5,064 nucleotides of DNA, taken from assembly GCA_005801025.1 (NCBI GenBank), contig SYDZ01000023.1, positions 1-5,064 of the forward strand, written 5' to 3'. The notes beneath the pieces were generated by a model. It saw only the letters and a program-made list of their open reading frames with translations. It made no database searches and was not told where the DNA came from. A program made the translations under genes and the position numbers. This document shows positions 1-5,064 of the stretch, one piece after another. Position 1 is the stretch's first letter, and each line of letters begins with the position of its first letter. Source of the DNA: Actinomycetota bacterium. Its GTDB lineage: Bacteria; Actinomycetota; Acidimicrobiia; Acidimicrobiales; Ilumatobacteraceae.

Positions 1-755
1 AGGGAACCAGCCATCGCTGATTCCCTGTCACTCAACCAGACGATCTGAATATCGCCAAACTTTTCATTTTGCTGCAACTCCACAAAACCCTGTTTGAAAA
101 GTTCAAGCAAAGCCAAGAAGCGCACGATCACTTCAATGCGATCGACGAGATCGGCGGTCAAGTGACGAAAACTAATGCGCCCAATACGCGGCAACTCATC
201 CACAAGTTCAGCAAGGGCATCGGCAACGTTGGCTTTGATGACACCCACGTGGAGAAGGTCGACTTTGGGTGCCAACTTAGGTGCCATGGCGCGCATGTAG
301 GCGGCCAAGAACTGGCGCGGTTTGACCCCTTCCAAGAGATCGGGCATCAATTCCAGGAAACGTTCATCGGGACCACAACGACGCGCATAGGAACGGTCGG
401 CAGCACTAGCCAACTGCGCAAATACCTGACCGACATCCTTGAAGGTCTTGCATTCAAGCAAGCGCGCCAGCAAGAGGTCGCGCTCCTCCCAGATGCCGAG
501 TTCCTCGTCAATATCAATGTCCTCGCGCCCTGGGAGCAAGCGTCGAGCTTTGATGTCCACGAGGGTGGCCGCAATGAGCAAGAACTCCGTCGCCAATTCC
601 AGATCGAGAACATCCATATTGGCGATTTCAGCCACATATGAATTCACGATCACGGACAAGTCAACTTCGTAAATATCCACCTGCTCCTTGAGGATCAGGT
701 GCAGCAGAAGATCGAATGGGCCTTCAAAGACCGGAGTGGAGACATCAACAGCCAT
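1..755 (-). CDS. scpA: Segregation and condensation protein A (ScpA), C-terminus cut by window edge
   Basis: ScpA is the kleisin subunit of the bacterial SMC-ScpA-ScpB condensin. It bridges the SMC heads and helps compact and segregate the newly replicated chromosome. The reading frame stays open from 755 to the window edge (251 codons). The N-terminus carries the family hallmark FEGPFDLLLHLI at residues 10-21, which lies in the SMC-neck-binding part. It is followed by the helical stretch LIAATLVDIKARRLLP at about 60-75, then an acidic linker at about 77-92. The C-terminal winged-helix region at about 200-240 includes VRFLALLELFKQGFVEL. Family members are about 250-280 residues, so only a short tail should be missing. 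An in-frame TGA lies eight codons upstream of the adjacent GTG (758), so the start can only be ATG 755 or GTG 758. ATG is preferred. It is divergent from trpS. scpB would be expected just beyond the left edge, but this cannot be seen. Confidence 0.95.
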   Translation of the reverse strand, partial: MAVDVSTPVFEGPFDLLLHLILKEQVDIYEVDLSVIVNSYVAEIANMDVLDLELATEFLLIAATLVDIKARRLLPGREDIDIDEELGIWEERDLLLARLLECKTFKDVGQVFAQLASAADRSYARRCGPDERFLELMPDLLEGVKPRQFLAAYMRAMAPKLAPKVDLLHVGVIKANVADALAELVDELPRIGRISFRHLTADLVDRIEVIVRFLALLELFKQGFVELQQNEKFGDIQIVWLSDRESAMAGS

Positions 756-762
756 CACCTTC

Positions 763-768
763 AGGCTA
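763..768 (-). promoter_or_regulatory. Possible -10 element for scpA (TAGCCT)
   Basis: Read on the minus strand, TAGCCT fits the loose actinobacterial TANNNT pattern. It ends 7 bases before the ATG at 755, so transcription would start at or one base from the start codon. The only Shine-Dalgarno-like string, AAGG at 758-761, is 2 bases from the ATG, too close to be a good ribosome site. The match is weak and could be chance. Confidence 0.25.
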
Positions 769-833
769 ATCGCCCGCGCGTCTCAGGAGCAGGCAAATCG
801 GTGAAAAACGACCGTGATGAGTGAGTGCACGAG

Positions 834-839
834 TAGAAT
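834..839 (+). promoter_or_regulatory. Probable -10 element of trpS (TAGAAT), leaderless type
   Basis: TAGAAT matches the TANNNT form of the actinobacterial -10 box and differs from the sigma-70 consensus TATAAT at one position. Its last T lies 7 bases before the GTG at 846, so the predicted first transcribed base is the first base of the start codon. No Shine-Dalgarno sequence lies in the 15 bases upstream of the start, which agrees with a leaderless transcript. No good -35 is seen at 16-18 bases spacing; position 811-816 reads ACCGTG. Confidence 0.55.
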
Positions 840-845
840 TGGTCC

Positions 846-1835
846 GTGCCAAGAGTCTTATCCTGCATCCAGCCCACGGGCGTCGTCCATCTTGGCAACT
901 ACCTCGGGGCCTTACGCACGTGGGTCAGCGGTCAACATGAATGCGATGCTTTTCACGGCATTGTTGACCTCCACGCCCTCACCGTGACCGATCGTCCTGG
1001 CGTACTCGGCGCGAGCACCCTCGAATTAGCGGCCACTCTGTTTGCGGTGGGACTCGACCCTGACGTTGCCACGGTCTTTGTGCAGAGTCATGTGCCCGAG
1101 CACTCTCAATTGGGCTGGGTCATGGAATGTACGGTTTCTCACGGCGAACTCAGTCGGATGACACAATTTAAGGACAAGTCAGCCAAGCGCGAAGCCGATT
1201 TCATCTCGGCTGGATTGTTTACCTATCCCGCCCTGCAGGCTGCCGACATTTTGCTGTACGACGCTGATGAGGTGCCAGTGGGCGAAGACCAACGCCAGCA
1301 CATTGAGATCACCCGTGACATTGCCATGAGATTTAACGGACGTTTCGGAAAAACCTTTGTCGTGCCGAAAATTATCACTCCCCGTGCCGGCGCCAAGGTC
1401 ACCGATCTCCAGGAACCCACCGCCAAAATGTCCAAATCGGCGGCCGGCGACTCCGGCATTGTTTACTTACTTGATGAACCCTCGGCGATTATTAAGAAGT
1501 TCAAGCGTGCCGTCACTGATTCGGATGGTGAGGTTCGTTTTGATCGCACCGAAAAGCCAGGTATCTCCAATCTCTTGGAGATTTTGGCTGCCTGCACTGG
1601 TCGCACCCCAGAGCAAACTGCCACTGCTTACACCCAGTACGGTCCCCTGAAAGCCGATACTGGCGAGGCAGTTGTCGACGTACTGACGCCGATTCAGCAT
1701 CGCTACCGCGAACTGATGGGCGATCAAGCCGAACTTTCGCGTCTGCTTCGTGTTGGCGCCGACAAGGCACGCTCCGTGGCTTCGGCAACGCTGGCTCGCG
1801 CTTACAGCAACATCGGCTTGCTACCGCCGAACTGA
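846..1835 (+). CDS. trpS: Tryptophanyl-tRNA synthetase (TrpRS)
   Basis: This cytoplasmic class I aminoacyl-tRNA synthetase activates tryptophan with ATP and charges tRNA-Trp. The protein is 329 residues, the normal bacterial length (the Geobacillus enzyme has 328). The N-terminus opens with the family pattern IQPTG at 8-12. The HIGH-class motif is HLGN at 15-18. The tryptophan-pocket region YPALQAADILLY lies at 127-138, with D134 matching the specificity aspartate (Asp132 in Geobacillus). VPVGEDQ at 143-149 and KMSKS at 194-198 complete the active site. The GTG start at 846 places the HIGH motif exactly where the family has it, and no earlier start is needed. Residue 7 is Cys in place of the more usual Gly, a minor variant. 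It is the only plus-strand gene, set between scpA and an HD gene, and ends 3 bases before the end of the convergent HD gene. Expression probably comes from the -10 element at 834-839. Confidence 0.97.
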   Translation: MPRVLSCIQPTGVVHLGNYLGALRTWVSGQHECDAFHGIVDLHALTVTDRPGVLGASTLELAATLFAVGLDPDVATVFVQSHVPEHSQLGWVMECTVSHGELSRMTQFKDKSAKREADFISAGLFTYPALQAADILLYDADEVPVGEDQRQHIEITRDIAMRFNGRFGKTFVVPKIITPRAGAKVTDLQEPTAKMSKSAAGDSGIVYLLDEPSAIIKKFKRAVTDSDGEVRFDRTEKPGISNLLEILAACTGRTPEQTATAYTQYGPLKADTGEAVVDVLTPIQHRYRELMGDQAELSRLLRVGADKARSVASATLARAYSNIGLLPPN

Positions 1836-1838
1836 CAT

Positions 1839-2294
1839 TCAGATGTTGTCGGCACGACGAATCATTGCCGCAATCTCATCCGTCGAATCTGCTCGCAAAA
1901 CGCGCAATGTTTCAGCTGTTGAATGTGCTTTGACACACAACGCAAGACCAATCGTTTCGTGATCGTGATACGCCCGCAAACGCTCCGTTCGAGATCCGAT
2001 CAAAGTCGCAATCACACGCATCGCGATACCTAAATGGGAGTTGATTTTGCCGACATCGTGCAACAATGCGGCCGCTACATGATCACGCTGTGCATCTGGT
2101 TTCAGAGTCACAAATCTTTGTGCGACAATAAGCGCATGACGCTGATCACTCACTGCCATTTTTGTCCACAAAGAAAACTCATCTTCCAATAAATGTTTTC
2201 TCACCCAAGCAAGTTGCTCAACGCTCAACGCTCGTCGTGATAGTGATGTCAACAAGCGTTTCGCTAAATGCCGAGTTGATGATCCAGACTCCAC
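1839..2294 (-). CDS. Small HD-domain protein, putative metal-dependent phosphohydrolase
   Basis: I recognise the HD superfamily but no named gene. The protein is 151 residues. After an N-terminal helical segment of about 45 residues comes the HD core: H53 in DQRHALIVA, the doublet H79-D80 in ALLHDVGK, then YHDHETIG (H110, H112) and D149 in the last codons (RADNI). H53, H79, D80 and D149 are the four metal ligands of the superfamily. The paired histidines (HH) that many related small HD proteins carry before the last Asp are not visible. The likely activity is hydrolysis of a phosphomonoester or phosphodiester; the substrate is unknown. The GTG start at 2294 is chosen because GAGGGAG lies 6 bases upstream; a TTG at 2300 is in frame but abuts that sequence. 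The gene begins 2 bases after the xerD stop and is the last of the pyrG-nudix-xerD-HD run. No signal peptide or membrane segment is seen. Confidence 0.8.
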   Translation of the reverse strand: MESGSSTRHLAKRLLTSLSRRALSVEQLAWVRKHLLEDEFSLWTKMAVSDQRHALIVAQRFVTLKPDAQRDHVAAALLHDVGKINSHLGIAMRVIATLIGSRTERLRAYHDHETIGLALCVKAHSTAETLRVLRADSTDEIAAMIRRADNI

Positions 2295-2296
2295 TG

Positions 2297-3241
2297 TCAA
2301 CTCCCTCGGGAAACTTGAGCTCGTGGATGTGCAGAGCGATATTGGTCCAATAAACGTTCCTGTGAAACGCTGGTGTAGATCTGTGTCGTCGAGATGGAAA
2401 CATGGCCCAACATTTCTTGCACGATGCGCAGATCGGCACCATGGTCAAGCATGTGCGTGGCACAGGAGTGACGCAAGACGTGAGGTGACAGCACGCTCTT
2501 CAGGCCCGCCTTCTCACCGGCACGGGCAACGACCGCCCATGCGGCTTGACGCCCGAGGCGCCCACCGCGCATATTCAAAAAGATTGCCTCTGAATCTTCG
2601 CGTCGAAGCCAACGCTTCGGTACCATCTCGATGCGACCCTGCTGCAACCAGCGATCAACGGCCTCTCGGGCGCATCGTCCCACAGGAACCAAACGCTCCT
2701 TGGAACCCTTGCCGTACAAGCGAACTAGTCCCCCATCAAGATCGATATCACCAATGGAAAGTCCACAAATCTCCGAGATACGCGCCCCTGTGGCATACAA
2801 CAACTCCAATAAAGCGCGATCTCTGAACGCCACTGCATTTTCACCGACAACTGCAGCCAAGAGACTCTCAACTTCTTCTTCGCTCAAAGGTTTGGGAATA
2901 CCAGTCGGAACCTTCACCCCATCAAAATCTGCTGTTGGGTCGTCGCCGCGAGTTCCTTCCGCTAGAAGAAAGCGGTGCATCATTCGTACGGCAGCCATCC
3001 GTCGCGCCACACTTGAAGGGGCCGCACCCGAACTACGTTGCACCGCCGCATACGCATCAATGTCACGTGCTTGCACGGTTGCCAAATCCATTTTCTTGAC
3101 GACTAACCAATCGCAATAGTTCGTCAGATCAAGACGGTAAGCCGACAAGGTATTTTTTGAACGACCCCGCTCAGCCAACATCCAAAGAAGAAATTCTTCC
3201 ACTTCAAGGGGAAGCGATTCTGTTATATCCACAATGCCCAT
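2297..3241 (-). CDS. xerD: Site-specific tyrosine recombinase XerD
   Basis: XerD, with XerC, resolves chromosome dimers at the dif site near the terminus and acts at the septum with FtsK. With the chosen start it has 314 residues (E. coli XerD 298). The N-terminal SAM-like core-binding domain covers about 10-100 (pattern RGRSKNTLSAYRLDL). The catalytic domain follows. All six catalytic residues are present: R154 (ATGARISEI), K178 (YGKGSKERL), H254 and R257 (SPHVLRHSCATHML), H280 (MLGHVSISTTQIY) and the nucleophile Y289. Their spacing tracks E. coli R148, K172, H244, R247, H270 and Y279. The ending QYRSAHPRA resembles XerD rather than XerC. ATG 3241 leaves 1 base after the nudix stop and has GGAG 12 bases upstream; ATG 3259 and GTG 3262 are in frame but would overlap nudix and lack a ribosome site. 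The Nudix-XerD order matches M. tuberculosis Rv1700-Rv1701. Confidence 0.95.
   Translation of the reverse strand: MGIVDITESLPLEVEEFLLWMLAERGRSKNTLSAYRLDLTNYCDWLVVKKMDLATVQARDIDAYAAVQRSSGAAPSSVARRMAAVRMMHRFLLAEGTRGDDPTADFDGVKVPTGIPKPLSEEEVESLLAAVVGENAVAFRDRALLELLYATGARISEICGLSIGDIDLDGGLVRLYGKGSKERLVPVGRCAREAVDRWLQQGRIEMVPKRWLRREDSEAIFLNMRGGRLGRQAAWAVVARAGEKAGLKSVLSPHVLRHSCATHMLDHGADLRIVQEMLGHVSISTTQIYTSVSQERLLDQYRSAHPRAQVSRGS
2301..2307 (-). promoter_or_regulatory. Ribosome binding site of the HD gene inside xerD
   Basis: Read on the minus strand this is GAGGGAG, a strong Shine-Dalgarno match. It sits in the last xerD codons, with a 6-base spacer to the GTG at 2294. It decides the start of the HD gene against the in-frame TTG at 2300 and implies that the HD gene is translated straight after, and coupled to, xerD. 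Confidence 0.7.
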
Positions 3242-3242
3242 T

Positions 3243-3815
3243 TCAAGGTGCCACTCCATCACGAGCGTTCAATTGACGCTCAGCAAGTAACAAACCAATC
3301 GTTGATTTAGCGTCCGCTATCTCGCCGCTGACCACCATGCCGACAGCGAGCGCTAGAGGAATTTCGAAAATTTCCATATGGTCTTCTTCGGGTCCGTGGG
3401 CTTGACGACCAACCTCTGTCAATCCAGTGGCAAGGTATACATGCAGAACCGCATCAGTCATCCCCGTCGAAGGATAAAAGCGATGCAAGAGTTCCATTTT
3501 TTCGGCAGAGAAACCCGTCTCTTCAATCAATTCGCGAAGCGCAGTTTCCTCAGGTAATTCATGAGGCACATCACGCATGCCCGCAGGGACTTCGATAATC
3601 ACGGAATTGAACGCAGCGCGGAACTGCTTGACCAAGATCACCTGTGCGACACCCTGCTCGTTATAACGGATGGGGACGACCGCAACCGCTCCGGGAGAGC
3701 GCACAATGTCGCGGGTGAACGTTTCTCCGTTCGGGGCCACAAACTCACCGACAACCACATTCCAGATATACCCAGAATGAATCAGCTGGTCTCCCAGATG
3801 TTGGAAAGATCCCAT
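3243..3815 (-). CDS. Nudix hydrolase, ADP-ribose pyrophosphatase family
   Basis: This is probably a cytoplasmic ADP-ribose pyrophosphatase that splits ADP-ribose to AMP and ribose 5-phosphate with Mg2+ (family inference). The protein has 190 residues. The N-terminal beta part includes GAVAVVPIRYNEQG (42-55) and VILVKQFRAAF (59-69), typical of the NudF-like family. The Nudix box lies at 79-102, from G79 to F102, with the metal-binding core RELIEETGF at 94-102 (E95, E98, E99). It has one extra residue in its first loop (G-x6-E, not G-x5-E). I recall the same spacing in the mycobacterial orthologue Rv1700, so it is probably a lineage trait. YPSTGMTDAVLHVYLATGL (114-132) and the acidic stretch EEDHMEIFEIPL (143-154) fit the substrate and catalytic loops of ADP-ribose hydrolases. 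It starts 7 bases after the pyrG stop with only a weak ribosome site and ends 1 base before xerD. Another nucleoside-diphosphate substrate is possible. Confidence 0.88.
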   Translation of the reverse strand: MGSFQHLGDQLIHSGYIWNVVVGEFVAPNGETFTRDIVRSPGAVAVVPIRYNEQGVAQVILVKQFRAAFNSVIIEVPAGMRDVPHELPEETALRELIEETGFSAEKMELLHRFYPSTGMTDAVLHVYLATGLTEVGRQAHGPEEDHMEIFEIPLALAVGMVVSGEIADAKSTIGLLLAERQLNARDGVAP

Positions 3816-3822
3816 GATCCGC

Positions 3823-5064
3823 TCAGGCGGAGCGTGCCTCTGAATGCTGTTCGTCGGTCACGATGACCTCAGGGCGATGACGAGCGCGATATTCCAAGGC
3901 GGAGCGAACCATCTCGCGAAATAGCGGATGCGGCCTATCTGGACGACTCTTGAATTCGGGATGAGCCTGCGTTCCCACCCAAAATGGGTGATCAGCTAAT
4001 TCAATGAACTCGACGAGACGCTTGTCTGGCGAGGTGCCGCTGCAGACAAAACCAGATGCCTCAAAGCGTGTGCGATATTGGCTACTGAACTCATAGCGAT
4101 GGCGGTGACGCTCACTCACTACTGCCTCACCGTAGGCCTGCGCCACTTGAGAACCTGGTTGTAGAACTGCGTAATACGCACCGAGTCGCATTGTTCCACC
4201 CTTATCGGTGATGTCACGCTGATCATTCATAATGTCAATCACAGGATGTTTTGTCGTGGGATCAAATTCAGTGGAATGAGCATCCGACATTCCAAGAACA
4301 TGACGCGCATATTCGATTGTCATGACTTGCATACCAAGACACAAACCGAGACACGGAAGATTGTTTTCACGAGCAAATCCGGCTGCCGCTATTTTTCCTT
4401 CGACACCACGAATACCAAATCCACCAGGAATGACAATCCCATCAAGATCTGAGAGTCGACCTTGCGCTAATAGACCTTCCACTTCTTCGGCTTGGATCCA
4501 ATCAATTTCTACGTTTGCACCGTGATGGAAGCCGGCGTGTTTAATGCTTTCCACAACCGACAAGTAAGCGTCGTGCAGTTCGATGTACTTACCAATGAGT
4601 CCAATGCGCACAGGCTTGGTCGCATGATCAACTTTGTCAACGAGATCTTGCCATGACGATAAATCAATGGGAGCCTCAAGACGCAGAGTGTCGCAGATAA
4701 CCGTGTCAAGACCTTCCTCATGTAAGACGAGGGGCAACTCATAAATATTTCGCACATCAGCGGCATTGACAACGGCTCGCTCATCAACGTCGCAGAGATT
4801 AGAAATCTTGCGTTTCAAACTCGCACTCAAAGGTTCTTCGCTGCGACAGACAATCACATCAGGCTGAATGCCGCGACTACGTAGTTCAGTGACTGAGTGT
4901 TGCGTAGGCTTGGTCTTTTGCTCACCAGATGGCCCAATAAAAGGCACCAAAGTGACATGGATGTAGCACACATTGTCCCGCCCCGCTTCCTTGCGAAACT
5001 GACGAATAGCTTCTAAAAACGGGAGAATTTCGATGTCGCCGACGGTTCCGCCAACTTCGGTGAT
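3823..5064 (-). CDS. pyrG: CTP synthase, N-terminus cut by window edge
   Basis: CTP synthase makes CTP from UTP, ATP and glutamine, the last step of de novo pyrimidine nucleotide synthesis. The window holds the last 413 residues. It opens inside the synthetase domain with [12 protein letters not shown], whose Glu corresponds to the Mg-binding E140 of the E. coli enzyme. [12 protein letters not shown] (47-58 of the fragment) follows. The class I glutamine amidotransferase domain begins at about 151 ([10 protein letters not shown]). It has the oxyanion loop IPGGFGIRG (212-220), the nucleophile C242 in GLCLGMQ, and H368 and E370 in AHPEFKSRP, so the triad is complete. Matching C242 to E. coli C379 means about 137 N-terminal residues lie beyond the edge, for a total near 550, the normal length. 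The Cys-His distance is 10 residues shorter than in E. coli, where a loop before GGTMRLG is longer. It is the first visible gene of a tight operon with nudix, xerD and HD; its promoter is outside the window. Confidence 0.97.
   Translation of the reverse strand: MTEVGGTVGDIEILPFLEAIRQFRKEAGRDNVCYIHVTLVPFIGPSGEQKTKPTQHSVTELRSRGIQPDVIVCRSEEPLSASLKRKISNLCDVDERAVVNAADVRNIYELPLVLHEEGLDTVICDTLRLEAPIDLSSWQDLVDKVDHATKPVRIGLIGKYIELHDAYLSVVESIKHAGFHHGANVEIDWIQAEEVEGLLAQGRLSDLDGIVIPGGFGIRGVEGKIAAAGFARENNLPCLGLCLGMQVMTIEYARHVLGMSDAHSTEFDPTTKHPVIDIMNDQRDITDKGGTMRLGAYYAVLQPGSQVAQAYGEAVVSERHRHRYEFSSQYRTRFEASGFVCSGTSPDKRLVEFIELADHPFWVGTQAHPEFKSRPDRPHPLFREMVRSALEYRARHRPEVIVTDEQHSEARSA

Larger units (their letters stand above)
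756..845. promoter_or_regulatory. Divergent intergenic region between scpA and trpS
   Basis: This is the only non-coding gap longer than a few bases in the window. Both scpA (leftward) and trpS (rightward) must be transcribed from here. A good actinobacterial -10-like hexamer faces trpS and a weaker one faces scpA (listed separately). No -35 box close to TTGACA stands at the proper distance from either. I see no T-box or attenuator for trpS and no convincing operator. The only symmetry noted is the 6-base palindrome GTGCAC at 825-830. Confidence 0.7.

Noticed and set aside
69..641. 190-codon plus-strand open frame
   Set aside because: It is antisense to scpA, whose minus-strand product is clearly recognisable over the whole stretch; the plus-strand translation resembles no family I know.
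819..834. GAGT repeats (819-822, 823-826, 831-834) and GTGCAC palindrome as an operator for trpS
   Set aside because: The units are too short and irregularly spaced to exceed chance, and no known regulator site is matched.
756..845. T-box or tryptophan attenuator upstream of trpS
   Set aside because: The region is only 90 bases, has no Trp-codon leader peptide or T-box-like conserved stretch, and the likely transcript starts at the GTG.
1826..1853. Bidirectional intrinsic terminator at the trpS/HD junction
   Set aside because: The stem is short and interrupted, and no T tract follows on either strand. The TGA/TCA symmetry arises from two convergent TGA stops.
2298..2300. TTG start for the HD gene overlapping the xerD stop
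   Set aside because: The strong GAGGGAG sequence directly abuts this TTG, leaving no spacer. It fits the GTG at 2294 with a 6-base spacer.
2323..3119. Two overlapping plus-strand open frames (167 and 162 codons)
   Set aside because: They lie opposite xerD, which has all six catalytic residues; the arginine- and serine-rich translations are typical shadows.
3561..3866. 101-codon plus-strand open frame spanning the nudix-pyrG junction
   Set aside because: It is antisense to two recognised genes, and no ribosome site or family resemblance is seen.

Overview
The window is a stretch of bacterial chromosomal core genes with no mobile element, RNA gene, CRISPR array or tandem repeat that I can see. 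The protein sequences and the gene order point to an actinobacterium. The order CTP synthase, ADP-ribose-type Nudix hydrolase, XerD, then ScpA is the one I know from actinobacterial genomes (in Mycobacterium tuberculosis, Rv1699 pyrG, Rv1700, Rv1701 xerD and, a few genes on, Rv1709 scpA). The moderate GC content, the style of the ScpA N-terminus and the small HD-domain protein behind xerD suggest the class Acidimicrobiia, perhaps an aquatic lineage. That placement is inference.

Layout, left to right. Positions 1-755 (minus strand) hold scpA, cut off by the left edge only near its C-terminus. Positions 756-845 are the only real intergenic space, a divergent promoter region. Positions 846-1835 (plus strand) hold trpS, the only plus-strand gene, complete and probably translated from a leaderless mRNA. 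Only 3 bases separate its stop from the end of the next gene. Positions 1839-2294 hold a small HD-domain protein, 2297-3241 xerD, 3243-3815 a Nudix ADP-ribose pyrophosphatase, and 3823-5064 pyrG, which runs off the right edge without its first ~137 residues. These last four are all on the minus strand.

The four minus-strand genes read pyrG, nudix, xerD, HD with gaps of 7, 1 and 2 bases, so they look like one tightly coupled operon whose promoter lies at or beyond the right edge. The operon mixes nucleotide metabolism (CTP synthesis, ADP-ribose hydrolysis) with chromosome resolution (XerD). ScpA, a condensin subunit, lies beyond the inverted trpS. Compared with the mycobacterial arrangement, the space between xerD and scpA is occupied by the HD gene and an opposite-strand trpS, and no parA-like gene is present.

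I found no clearly new system. The points most worth a second look are the leaderless-type start of trpS (possibly mirrored at scpA), the uncharacterised HD protein whose start is set by a ribosome binding site inside the end of xerD, and the altered gene order between xerD and scpA.
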